From contig NC_053392.1 of assembly GCF_905171765.1 (NCBI RefSeq), forward strand, positions 498,276,556 through 498,340,555: a DNA stretch of 64,000 nucleotides, given 5' to 3'. The DNA comes from Bufo bufo (Eukaryota; Chordata; Amphibia; Anura; Bufonidae). The position numbers and the translations under genes are program-made. The notes under the pieces were generated by a model. It did not search any database and was not told the DNA's origin. It worked only from the letters and a program-made list of their open reading frames with translations. Below are positions 11,180 through 21,600 of the stretch, piece by piece (within the stretch, counting starts at the first letter, position 1; every line of letters begins with the position of its first letter).

Positions 11180-11879
11180 TATATACCTCCATATTGAACA
11201 ACCAGCAGTAGACTCGTCTTAAATCGCCTATGCCTGCAACTTTCCCATGGACTTCGCTCCACCAAACTTTCAGGGTGCCCAGCAGAGGCTCCGTTCCTGC
11301 CATGCTCTCTCTGGCACTTCCGTTACGGCCGGCACTGGTGCGATGGAGGTGTGTGCTCCCCTTTTTCATAAAATGAGCTGATCCACAATAAATAAAAAAA
11401 TGAAAGGTGCTGCTATAAGTGTTCAGCGCACACTTTTTTTACAATGGAACAGTATGGGGAAAGTATGTCACTTTATGGTTTCAGTCTGAGACATCCGGTA
11501 AAGCAGTAATGTATACGTTTTTTGTATACATTTAACAGATGGCAAAAAATTTGATGTGCATCCAGCCTTAGTGTGGCAGAATAAGCACTAGTACACAGCG
11601 GAGCAGCGGGACAGAGAGGGGAGGCTGCCATGTACTGACAGAGAGCACAAACTGGTCAGCGGTGTAAGTCCGTCTCATTTATCATTTTCTACACCTGTTT
11701 TAGGCATAGAAAATGGTCTTAATATAAGACAGCTAGGAAGCTGTCTTACATTTAGTAGCAACAGTGGATCCGCCGAAGTAATGTACAGGCGCTGGCCTCT
11801 GCATAACTTCGGCGGATCCACCACTAGCACAGGGCCTTATTAAGACCGCCATCTAAAACGCTGTTGTCTACATATCACC
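11180..11879. other. No gene; a strong short hairpin
   Basis: This stretch is non-coding. At about 11764-11822 a GTGGATCCGCCGAAGT arm pairs with ACTTCGGCGGATCCAC across a GC-rich loop of about 25 nt. A second small palindrome (AAGACAGCTAGGAAGCTGTCTT) sits just upstream. They may mark a degraded hairpin MITE. Confidence 0.4.
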
Positions 11880-12134
11880 AACATACAGTTGGCTAAGTTG
11901 TTAGCACTGGTGCCATGCATCGCTGGGGGTCCTAGGTTTGAATCCGACCAAGGACAACATCTGCATGGAGTTTGTATGTTCTCCCTTTGTTTGCTTGGGT
12001 TTCCTCCGGGTACTCCGACACGCCAAAGACATGCTGATAGGGAAATTAGATTGTGAGCCCCATTGGGGACAACGTGATGTCTGCAAAGCATTGCGGAATA
12101 TGTCAGCGCTATATAAGTGCGTTAAATAAATAAC
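11880..12134 (+). mobile_element. tRNA-headed SINE with L2/CR1-like tail
   Basis: A pol III A-box-like TGGCTAAGTTGT (11890-11901) and B box GGTTTGAATCC (11935-11945) lie at the head. A conserved body follows (CATGGAGTTTGTATGTTCTC, GGGTTTCCTCCGGGTACTCC, GATTGTGAGCCCCATTGGGG). The tail is AGCGCTATATAAGTGCGTTA followed by AAATAAATAA, which resembles L2/CR1 LINE 3' ends that supply the mobilising enzyme. The body matches a SINE type widespread in lower vertebrates as I recall it. Confidence 0.75.
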
Positions 12135-12135
12135 A

Positions 12136-12340
12136 TACAGATATACTGGATAATAGCTCATACGGCGACTGGATAACAAACACTGTAATATTATAGTCCC
12201 ATGACTGGATAACATCATCATACAGTGATTGCATAACACTGCCATATAGTCACTGGATAACACCTTCATACAGTGACTGGATAACACCACCATACGGTGA
12301 CTGGAAAACGCTGACATACAGTGACTGGATAATGACGCAA
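12136..12340 (+). repeat. Degenerate minisatellite
   Basis: About eight units of 23-30 bp centre on CATACAGTGACTGGATAACAC, with clear unit-to-unit decay. It adjoins the SINE tail and may have grown from it. Confidence 0.75.
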
Positions 12341-12735
12341 GAGGGCACAGTACAGGGTATGGTTAGGGGGCACAATGCAGAATACAAGGGAGCATATTAC
12401 AGGGTAGGAACACAGTCAAGTGATCCTGTGACGTTAGAAGGTCCTTATGGTGCATGCGGTTTAGACACTAGAGACTCACGGATGTTTAGTATTCACTGTT
12501 CACCGTACTGGTAATACTGTATGTGTGTCACTGCCTGAAGGACGGTTAAAACTAAAATAATGAACCTTTATTGGTAAGTAAATCTAAAACGGGCAAATCC
12601 TTGGTTCTCTATGATTAAGAGACAGGCACTTGTGGGATTGCGTGGAGAGCGCGATAACGCAACAGATCACCCGCTATCACACTACCAGTCCCCACACAGA
12701 TGGAGGGTCTATATAGTAACTACTGACCCTGACCT

Positions 12736-12913
12736 AGTAACATAGTATATAAGGCCGAAAAAAGACATTTGTCCATCCAGTTCAGCCTGTTATCCTGCAA
12801 GTTGATCCGGAGGAAGGCAAAAAAAAAAACTGTGAGGTAGAAGCCAATTTTTCCCACTTAAGGGGGGAAAAATTCCTTCCCGACTCCAATAAGGCAATCA
12901 GAATAACTCCCTG
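12736..12913 (-). mobile_element. 3' end of a CR1-like LINE
   Basis: It matches the reverse complement of the last 180 bp or so of the LINE at 16005-22562 (shared GGAGTCGGGAAGGAATTTTT, GGATCAACTTGCAGGATAAC, TTTTTTCGGCC). It is flanked by GACCT on both sides (12731-12735, 12914-12918). The PLE4 copy at 53480 gives the empty site. It is a severely 5'-truncated insertion. Confidence 0.85.
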
Positions 12914-13291
12914 GACCTGGATGTGTAAGCTTTATTTCTCTGCGGCGTGGGGTACCAGGTTACTACCCACAACTAAAATATCGGCTGCCAACAGGTGTGT
13001 GGTGTACTGTATATTCATACATCACCTGTCGCACTATCCGATGGATGCAATCAGACTCGGTCTGTATCAGAACAAAGAATGATCCCTATTTAAATGCGAT
13101 AGTTCCTTGGCTGGTCAGGAGAAATTGCTACACCACATACACTAGCGCCCCTCCATATGGCCAGTATTGAGCCGTGACCCAGGGGTGCTATTAACACAGA
13201 TAACCTCACTTCTATTAGGTTCCTGTATCGGTATGCAGTGGAGCGCAATAATTATCTAGACAGCTACCAGAATGGCTAACACAGCTGAGCT

Positions 13292-13365
13292 CTCTCAGCC
13301 CGCTCAACGCATTTCTGTGTCCTTTGGGCCGCACACTTCGTCAGTAGCTGGGCAGGATCTGAGAG
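13292..13365 (-). ncRNA. Hammerhead ribozyme, type I, in a PLE terminal repeat
   Basis: Reading the minus strand: stem I strand TCTCA with an outer C and G, a loop, GCCC, AGCT; then core CTGACGA; stem II GTGT...ACAC; GAAA; a very short helix III (TGCGTT); and the returning strand AGC, GGGC, TGAGAG. CTGANGA and GAAA fit the hammerhead core exactly, and stem I pairs over two blocks separated by an internal loop, as in natural type I forms. PLE terminal repeats are known hosts of such minimal ribozymes. Cleavage is predicted after GTT, before GAGC. Confidence 0.7.
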
Positions 13366-13825
13366 GCAAAAGTCTAGCTAAATATTGGCACCGGCGGTGA
13401 CTGCTGAGAAACCCAACCATAAACAGGGGAACCATGACCACCACCCCCTCCCTCCTTTCAAACACCCCACCTTCTAGGGAAATAACCTCAAGACTACCAG
13501 ATTTTGGGTGGTGATTACAGTTGAGCGGACACCTGGATGTTCGGGTTCGGCCTAACTTCACAAAAAAGTTTAAGTTCAGGACCCGAACTTGACCCCTAAC
13601 CCGAACCCCATTGAAGTCAATGGGGACCTGAACTTTTGAGCACTAAAATGGCTCTAAAGGGAAATGACTTTAAATAACAAAAAATACGTAAAAAAAAAAA
13701 AAAAAATCTTGATCTAGGAGGACGAGGTCCATATGGAGTAGGAGGTTGAGGAGGCAGTGGATGTGGCGGTGTAGGTGGAAGTGGAGGAGGTAGCCTACAC
13801 TGGTTTTTTGGTTAAAATTTATATA

Positions 13826-14724
13826 CAGTACAGACCAAAAGTTTGGACACACCTTCTCATTCAAAGAGTTTTCTTTATTTTCATGACTATGAAGGCATCA
13901 AAACTATGAATTAACACATGTGGAATTATATACATAACAAACAAGTGTGAAACAACTGAAAATATGTCAAATTTTAGGTTCTTCAAAGTAGCCACCTTTT
14001 GCTTTGATTACTGCTTTGCACACTCTTGGCATTCTCTTGATGAGCTTCAAGAGGTAGTCCCCTGAAATGGTCTTCCAACAGTCCTGAAGGAGTTCCCAGA
14101 GCTGCTTAGCACTTGTTGGCCCTTTTGCCTTCACTCTGCGGTCCAGCTCACCCCAAACCATCTCTATTGGGTTCAGGTCCGGTGACTGTGGAGGCCAGGT
14201 CATCTGGCGCAGCACCCCATCACTCTCCTTCATGGTCAAATTGCCCTTACTTTCAAAGTTTTCCCAATTTTTCGGCTGACTGACTGACCTTCATTTCTTA
14301 AATTAATGATGGCCACTAGTTTTTCTTTACTTAGCTGCTTTTTTCTTGCCATAATCCAAATTCTAACAGTCTATTCAGTAGGACTATCAGCTGTGTATCC
14401 ACCGGATGGTCCTAACCCCGTTTATAAGGCAAGAAATCCCACTTATTAAACCTGACAGGGCACACTTGTGAAGTGAAAACCATTTCAGGGGACTACCTCT
14501 TGAAGCTCATCAAGAGAATGCCAAGAGTGTGCAAAGCAGTAATCAAAGCAAAAGGTGGCTACTTTGAAGAACCTAAAATTTGACATATTTTCAGTTGTTT
14601 CACACTTGTTTGTTATGTATATAATTCCACATGTGTTAATTCATAGTTTTGATGCCTTCATAGTCATGAAAATAAAGAAAACTCTTTGAATGAGAAGGTG
14701 TGTCCAAACTTTTGGTCTGTACTG
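13826..14724 (-). mobile_element. Fold-back Tc1 derivative, copy 1
   Basis: Ends CAGTACAGACCAAAAGTTTG and its reverse lie between TA dinucleotides. The terminal repeats are about 245 bp and contain the transposase C-terminal codons, so the RMPRVCKAVIKAKGGYF stretch is present on both strands. The middle encodes an N-terminal piece (MARKKQLSKEK, near 14352) joined to [16 protein letters not shown] on the minus strand. It cannot make a transposase. The copy at 41406-42343 has the same structure. Confidence 0.85.
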
Positions 14725-14726
14725 TA

Positions 14727-14955
14727 TATATATATTTTTTTAATTGGGGTACACCCCAAAGCATTGGGAAATATAACCTGTGATAACCCAGTCCAGTCGT
14801 GCAGTGCAGGCCAGCACCTCCAAGGCGTAAAGGGCAAGCTCAGGCCATGTGCCCAATTTGGAAACCCAGAAGTTGCAGGGGGCACACCCATCAGTCAGTT
14901 CGTGTAGGCGTGTGCACACATACTGCCCCACCATGTCGCACTTCCCCGTGATGTT
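14727..14955 (-). pseudogene. hAT3 second (downstream) transposase C-terminal fragment
   Basis: The minus strand reads NFWVSKLGTWPELALYALEVLAC, the start of the hAT dimerisation region, then degenerates towards the terminal repeat. The main transposase C-terminus of the same element lies at 22791-23149, so this is an additional copy. Equivalent fragments occur at the same place in hAT1 (51895-52250) and hAT2 (56505-56715), so it is a family feature. Confidence 0.7.
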
Positions 14956-14960
14956 CACAA

Positions 14961-15590
14961 TCCAATTGGATATCTGCTCTATCAACTTTTGATGTTCTTT
15001 TCTGCGCCTACCATGTTGATCACGGCTAGTGGTGAATCAGGGTTCCATGCCGGAGAGGGAGCGTGAGAAAGAGAGACCACATCCAAGGGAGATCAATGGA
15101 TGAAATTTAATTGTGATCTAGCGGAAATGTGGGAAAAGTTATTAAAACGGAAGAATCGAAGGAGAGGAGGGGGCGCGCGGCAATTACCCACTCATGACTT
15201 AGGGAGGTAGTGACGATAAATAACAATACAGGACTCTTAAGATGCCCTGTTATTGGAATGATTATTCAAAAATTATAGCGAATGTCACTGCAGTATTTTG
15301 GATTTGAAAACATTAGACAGGAGAGGCCCACAATCCATTTGGATATTTTTTCTATCAACTTTCGATGTTCTTTTCTGGGCCTACCATGTTGATCACGGTT
15401 ATCGGCGAATCAGGGTTCCACGCCGGAGAGGGAGCATGAGAAAGAGAGACCACATCCAAGGGAGGTTAATTTTTTTAAATTAAATATGATCGAGCGGAAA
15501 AGTGGGACAAATTATTGAAGCGCAAATGTGGAGCAAGTTGTTAAAGTTTAAGCATTGAATGAAAGAAGGTGGCGCGCATCAATTAAAGAC
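14961..15590 (+). pseudogene. Two tandem 18S-rRNA-derived fragments
   Basis: The first copy (about 14961-15280) carries CTATCAACTTTTGATGTTC, GCCTACCATGTTGATCACGG, GAATCAGGGTTCCATGCCGG, AGAGGGAGCGTGAGAAA, ACCACATCCAAGGGAG, CAATTACCCACTCATGAC, GGAGGTAGTGACGATAAATA and ACAATACAGGACTCTT. These follow the order of the conserved 5' domain of eukaryotic 18S rRNA. The second (about 15336-15590) repeats the first part. Both have the same foreign A-rich insert of roughly 75 bp after ACATCCAAGGGAG, where rRNA would continue directly. Not functional rRNA. Confidence 0.8.
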
Positions 15591-15599
15591 GATTTTTTT

Positions 15600-16004
15600 A
15601 AATTTTATTAAATTTTATTCCCTGTCACCTTTGCAGAGCAGGGGTTAATATACTGCAAAACTGGTAAAATGTCACCTTGTAACAGATGATTTTTTGAAAT
15701 TTATGTCCCTATCACCTATGCAGAGCAGGAGTTTAATCACGGCAAAAATGGTCAAATGTCACCCAAGAATGTAACAGACATATTAGTGAAATGTTTTTAC
15801 CTGTCTACTAGGTATAGCAGGGGTATATCACAGCCAATAATTGGTGAATTTCACCCGAGACTGTAACAGACAAATTTGTGAAATTTGTTTACCTGTCTAC
15901 TAGGTAGAGCAAGGGTATATCACACCCAAACATTTCACCAGAAAATGTAACAGACAAATTAGTGAAAATAAAATACGTACAAATTTAAAAAATATAAACT
16001 TGAT
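15600..16004 (-). repeat. hAT3 3'-region tandem repeats
   Basis: About four diverged units of 80-90 bp contain CAGAGCAGGGGTT, GGTAAAATGTCACC and TGTAACAGAC. They match the hAT2 segment at 56745-56895 and the larger array in hAT1 at 50740-51880. After them the hAT 3' UTR resumes (AAATACGT, CTTGAT) and is cut by the LINE. Confidence 0.75.
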
Positions 16005-16152
16005 TGGGTCATTGTCACTAGTGGGGTACCTCAGGGGTCAGTATTGGGCCCTATTCTCCAATATATTTATTAATGATCTTGTAGAAAGCTTGCATAGTAA
16101 AGTATCAATTTTCGCAGATGACACTAAACTGTGTAAAGTAATTTACACTGAA

Positions 16153-17905
16153 CAACACTAGAGAAAGAAATACCATAGCACAGCTGCACCTCCAAAAATA
16201 AAGCATAATTTTATTGAAACATATAAGTTAAAAACATGGATGGACAAGGCAAACCCCACACATGGGGAAAGATTTAAAGTGCTACAGTGCATGAATGACC
16301 ATATAATCACAGAACCATAACAGGAAACAGTAAAATATCTGCAAACCCTAGGTGGAATACTTATCATGGAGCACAGTGGTAGCACATGGAGTAACAAAAA
16401 CCCATCAGTGAGGGGAGCCAAGCAGTCCTAACGCGTATCGCTAGTGCAAATACTAGCTTCTTCAGAGGTCCATGTAAGTACGAGTGACTGTTAGAACATT
16501 TATAGTTCACATAGTTAAGACATAATTAAATAAACCTGTGGTAAGAGCTGATCAAGGAGCGGTCATCTACAGAGGGGACAAGGGAGGGGGTGGCAAGGTA
16601 TATGAGTTACCTGGATCCTCCCCGGTGCATGCTCGCGCGCATCTGTGAGTGCCGGAACAAGCCGGCGTGTTGGAGAAACAAGTGCGCATGCGCAAGATGG
16701 CACCCAAACCGGAAGCCGATGCCGGGCTGCGCTCCAAAGACCGGAAGCGCAGCCCGGCATCGACGTCACAGCCGGTCACCAGCCTGCGCCGTGACACCCA
16801 ATGGAACGCAAACAAACAGGGGGTACAAGCAAGCGCGATGGAGTGCAGAAAGCGATCAAACCGCCATATATCTATACCTTATAAAATCAGGCCAATAAGA
16901 TGTTCACAGATTATAGCAGAATATGTATAAGATGGGCCAATGAAGTACTTGCATGATGTAATTAAAAAATATATATATGTATAATAACATGATTGTGCAT
17001 CCAATATAATTATATACCCACAAAAAGTAATTCAATAAGTCAATAATTACATATAAATATATACAAGTATATTGATATTGAAAATTACAAAATCACAACA
17101 TAATTATTCTATCATAATATAAGCAAACCCTTCAAACCATGATTAATACCACAAAAGACCCACATTAATTAATTTTTATGTGACATTTTATGTTATAGTG
17201 CAATAGATACATTAAAAAGAACAAATTCATGAGGGCATACAACCCTAAAGGCAATATTCCTCATTGGCTCCAATAACAAGGTTATGCAAACAAAGGGCAT
17301 CCTGCACCCACAACCCCTGTCTCCCTGAGTATGTGCATTTTGTGCACATGAATTTAATACTCCAATAAATAATATCAATACTATCAGGGTGAAAACGAAC
17401 CAAATAGTGGCAGACCATGCACCGGGGAGAAGGGGACTGGCCAAGCAAGCGCAAAGTTAGGAAGAGCATACATATTGCTATATACTAAATACATATAGAA
17501 ATTAAAATAAACAATCAATAAACACTGTATACATATAGAAAATATATACAAGGCAGTTAGTGGACAAAAGTACATCATATTGCAATATTGTGGAAAATTC
17601 CAAACAATATCAGACAGTGTCCGAAGTACAAAAAAGTCATTACAAAAATATATAAGTGTAAAGGGTGTCCCAGCGGGGCACACAACAAACAAAAAACTTG
17701 AGTATGTCTCACTGGACACCAGTGAGAAAGTGCTGAGTGCTTCATAGATATGTCCCTGTGGGTGTGAGGGATAAACAGACACAACCGTCCCATGTACCCT
17801 GACAATCACGGGGAGAGCATGTAATAGGTGAAGAAGAGCAAGTGAACACAATCCATAGGTCCTCTGTTCCCGCATTCCAGTGTCGTCCAACCTCCTTAAA
17901 CCTAA
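16153..17905 (-). repeat. PLE2 terminal repeat, 3' (left) arm
   Basis: About 1.75 kb downstream of the endonuclease frame. It is nearly identical to 19717-21486 in reverse orientation, including long frames shared by both arms. It starts at the target duplication and ends at the microhomology AAGGAAGGAAGA. Confidence 0.88.
16428..16468 (-). ncRNA. Degenerate hammerhead-like motif, PLE2 left arm
   Basis: The minus strand reads CTGAAGA, a 6-bp stem II (GCTAGT/ACTAGC), then GATA where GAAA is required, then CGCGTTAGG. CCT before the core pairs with AGG after it. The changed third core base suggests loss of activity. Confidence 0.4.
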
Positions 17906-18007
17906 GGAAGGAAGAATAAAATAAAATAAATAAAGTGAGAGTGAAGCTAGACCAAATAGAGTGGACTAGCTAAGTGATACATAGATCTGTTCAAAATAAG
18001 ACAGAAC

Positions 18008-19790
18008 TTATGTGTAATAGCCAGTAAAAGTTAGCTCCTCATTCAGGCCACCTGGGGCCTGTGAACCAAGGTTAAAAATCCACCTCGATTCTGATCGGAG
18101 CAAACTCCTGGAAATGTGTATCCCCCTGATGTTACTTCGAACAATGTCCAACCCCACCACCCGTAAATCGTCGTACCTGCCATCATGATTATCCAGGAAA
18201 TGGGTTGCCACTGATGTTAGGGGTTTTTCCCCCTTACTTCTGTCCCGGTCTGCCAGCCGAATATTCAAAGTATGTTGCTGTACTCTCTTCCTGAGCTCCT
18301 GCATGGTCTGGCCCACATAGATCCTGTTACAAGGACAAAGAAGGGCATAAACTACATTTTTGGAGCGGCAGTTGACATAATGTTTAAGATTCACTCTGTT
18401 GTCTTCTCCGTAGATAAAGCTGTCCGAGTTCAGCATAAATTGGCAAACATTGCAGTCTCCACAAGGATATGTACCTTTTAGTGTGCCTCCTCTACCCGTG
18501 GTGCCCACCGGGCGTTGAAAGTGGCTACGGACGAGGGTATCTTTAAGGTTTGGAGCCCTCCTTGCTATAATCCTAGGTCTATCGTCAACATGCGTTGCCA
18601 ATTTACCGTCTGCTAGGAGTAGAAACCAATGTGTGTTAAGGATTTTGTACAGGTCAGAACACTGGTTATTGTATCTAGTGATCACACGTACCTTGTTGTC
18701 CCGTGGTCTTGTTGTCCCTCACGTTTGGATTCCTTTGCCCTTTCAAATGCCTGGGATACAACCTTTTTAGGGTAACCCCTCTCGTGTAACCTTGAAGATA
18801 AATCCTTTGCGGCCACCTTAAAGTCACCAAATGGTATGCCTTTCTTTAAATGTACCGGGTGAAAGCTCGCAAAATGAAGTAGATTATTGGTTGCAGTACT
18901 TTTGCGGAACAAAGATGTCACAATTCTTGAATCCTGCAACTTTATTCGAAGATCCAGGAACCTCAGACTCAGAGATTTTATGTGTCAGGAATATATTAAG
19001 CGGTTTCTCATTGAGGTAGCCAATGAAGCGTTCACAATCCTGTCTGGAGCCCTGCCAAAAAAAGATAATGTCATCAATAAAGCGATACCAGCCCACCACA
19101 TGATCCCTGAACTGATCCAATGGGTACACCCAGGTGGCCTCCCACCAACCTAAAAAGAGGTTGGCATAGGAAGGCGCACACCGTGCACCCATGGCGGTAC
19201 CAGAAATCTGCCTAAAGAAGGTACGGTCGAAAACAAAATAATTGTGTGAGCACAAATTCTAATAAGCTCACCAGGAACATGAGGTGGGCTGGATCGCCAG
19301 AGGTGGAGCCAGACAGGAAAAATTTGACAGCAGCAAGTCCATCACTGTGGGGAATGTTTGAGTACAGTGACTTGACGTCACATGTAACCATCAAAGTATC
19401 AGGCGGTAGAACAAAATCCCTCAATTCTTGTATCAGGTGCATGGAGTCCCGAATATATGATTTAAGGCCCAACACGAACGACTGTAGAAAAAAATCCAAA
19501 TAAATACATGCCTGTTCGCAAAGGCCCCCAATGCCTGCCACAATAGGACGGCCAGGTGGATTCTCTAGGTGTTTGTGCACCTTAGGTAACATATAGAACG
19601 TAGGTGTAATCGGACAGCTTACCTCCAAGAACTGGAGTTCCCGCTTGGTAATGATCCTGATCTCAAACGCTCTCTTCAGGAGTTGGTCTAATTTTTTCTT
19701 AAATGTTATGGTCGGATCTTCCTTCCTTAGGTTTAAGGAGGTTGGACGACACTGGAATGCGGGAACAGAGGACCTATGGATTGTGTTCAC
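18008..19790 (-). pseudogene. PLE2 reverse transcriptase / GIY-YIG endonuclease, broken
   Basis: In order: YMLPKVHKHLENPPGRPIV (RT fingers), VTCDVKSLYSNIP (first catalytic Asp), GTAMGARCAPSYANLF, then WYRFIDDIIFFW (catalytic IDD), a thumb, a linker with CGDCNVC, and the endonuclease VYALLCPCNRIYVGQT with downstream RKRVQQH and SRWIFNL. Four frames are needed, with shifts near 19230, 18900 and 18690. The normal PLE N-terminus is missing. The element copied itself by target-primed reverse transcription; this copy cannot. Confidence 0.87.
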
Positions 19791-21486
19791 TTGCTCTTCT
19801 TCACCTATTACATGCTCTCCCCGTGGTTGTCAGGGTACATGGGACGGTTGTGTCTCTGTTTATCCCTCACACCCACAGGGACATATCTATGAAGCACTCA
19901 GCACTTTCTCACTGGTGTCCAGTGAGACATACTCAAGTTTTTTGTTTGTTGTGTGCGCCGCTGGGACACCCTTTACACTTATATATTTTTGTAATGACTT
20001 TTTTGTACTTCGGACACTGTCTGATATTGTTTGGAATTTTCCACAATATTGCAATATGATGTACTTTTGTCCACTAACTGCCTTGTATATATATATTTAT
20101 TTTCTATATGTATACAGTGTTTATTGATTGTTTATTTTAATTTCTATATGTATTTAGTATATAGCAATATGTATGCTCTTCCTAACTTTGCGCTTGCTTG
20201 GCCGGTCCCCTTCCATGGTCTTCCACTATTTGGTTCGTTTTCACCCTGATAGTATTGATATTATTTATTGGAGTATTAAATTCATGTGCACAAAATGCAC
20301 ATACTCAGGGAGACAGGGGTTGTGGGTGCAGGATGCCCTTTGTTTGCATAACCTTGTTATTGGAGCCAATGAGGAATATTGCCTTTAGGGTTGTATGTCC
20401 TCATGAATTTGTTCTTTTTAATGTATCTATTGCACTATAACATAAAATGTCACATACAAATTAATTAATGTGGGTCTTTTGTGGTATTAATCATGGTTTG
20501 AAGGGTTTGCTTATATTATGATAGAATAATTATGTTGTGATTTTGTAATTTTCAATATCAATATACTTGTATATATTTTTATGTAATCATTGACTTATTG
20601 AATTACTTTTTGTGGGTATATAATTATATTGGATGCACAATCATGTTATTATACATATATATATTTTTTAATTACATCATGCAAGTACTTCATTGGCCCA
20701 TCTTATACATATTCTGCTATAATCTGTGAACATCTTATTGGCCTGATTTTATAAGGTATAGATATATGGCGGTTTGACCGCTTTCTGCACTCCATCGCGC
20801 TTGCTTGTACCCCCTGTTTGTTTGCGTTCCATTGGGTGTCAAGGCGCAGGCTGGTGACCGGCTGTGACGTCGATGCCGGGCTGCGCTTCCGGTCTTTGGA
20901 GCGCAGCTCGGCATCAGCTTCCGGTTTGGGCGCCATCTTGCGCATGCGCACTTGTTTCTCCAACACGCCGGCTTGTTCCGGCACTCACAGTTGCGCGCGA
21001 CCATGCACCGGGGAGGATCCAGGTAACTCATATACCTTGCCACCGCCTCCCTTGTCCCCTCTGTAGATGACCGCTCCTTGATCAGCTCTTACCACAGGTT
21101 TATTTAATTATGTCTTAACTATGTGAACTATAAATGTTCTAACAGTCACTCGTACTTACATGGACCTCTGAGGAAGCTAGTATTTGCACTAGCGATACGC
21201 GTTAGGACTGCTTGGCTCCCCTCACTGATGGGTTTTTGTTACTCCATGTGCTACCACTGTGCTCCATGATAAGTATTCCACCTAGGGTTTGCAGATATTT
21301 TACTGTTTCCTGTTATGGTTCTGTGATTATATGGTCTTTCATGCACTGCAGCACTTTAAATCTTCCCCATGTGTGGGGTTTGCTTGTCCATCCATGTTTT
21401 TAACTTATAACTTATATGTTTCAATAAAATTATGCTTTATTTTTGGAGGTGCGGCTGTGCTATGGTATTTCTTTCTCTAGTGTTGT
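19717..21486 (+). repeat. PLE2 inverted terminal repeat, right arm
   Basis: Inverted near-identical copy of 16153-17905. It joins the truncated RT through a shared AAGGAAGA, where the RT codons for KED overlap the repeat. Differences between arms include a small deletion near 20205 and a few substitutions, so the duplication is recent relative to the rest of the window. Confidence 0.88.
21165..21206 (+). ncRNA. Degenerate hammerhead-like motif, PLE2 right arm
   Basis: Same as the left-arm motif but with CTGAGGA (the variable core position is G). Stem II is kept and GATA again replaces GAAA. Both arms share the defect, so it predates the inversion. Confidence 0.4.
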
Positions 21487-21600
21487 TCATGGTTGCTCTT
21501 TGATACCAGGCCTGCACTCCGTTTTATATATATTTTTAGGTGTGCCCCTCATTGTTTAGTTGTGCATCCATTGTTTTAGTGTCAAGTAATTTACACTGAA

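Larger units (their letters stand above)
12515..13410 (-). mobile_element. Solo PLE terminal repeat (pLTR)
   Basis: The segment matches, in reverse orientation, the repeat at 53275-53695 inside PLE4. Shared blocks include CACTGCCTGAAGGAC, GATCACCCGCTATCACAC, CAACAGGTGTGTGGTGT and GCGCCCCTCCATA. It extends about 220 bp further, into a hammerhead motif, and then meets DIRS sequence at about 13415. A CR1-like LINE tail is inserted in it. No RT or endonuclease is attached. Confidence 0.65.
16153..21583 (-). mobile_element. Penelope-like element PLE2 with inverted terminal repeats
   Basis: Inserted in the LINE with a 17-bp duplication, AAGTAATTTACACTGAA (16136-16152 and 21584-21600). The RT-endonuclease body is on the minus strand between inverted arms (16153-17905 and 19717-21486). 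A further 97 bp follow the right arm. The RT is truncated at its N-terminus exactly where the inverted arm begins. The structure fits known PLE insertions with inverted pLTRs. Confidence 0.9.

Noticed and set aside
11880..11960. A- and B-box-like sequence suggesting a tRNA gene
   Set aside because: It does not fold into a cloverleaf with an acceptor stem and is continuous with a SINE body and LINE-like tail.
14961..15590. Possible functional rRNA gene
   Set aside because: Only a small part of 18S is present, with substitutions in invariant positions, an insert, and a partial tandem copy inside a transposon.
17384..20127. Long frames (168 and 160 residues) present in both PLE2 arms, seemingly conserved
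   Set aside because: Their similarity is explained by the arms being an inverted duplication. No domain is visible, and they are antisense to, or outside, the PLE ORF.
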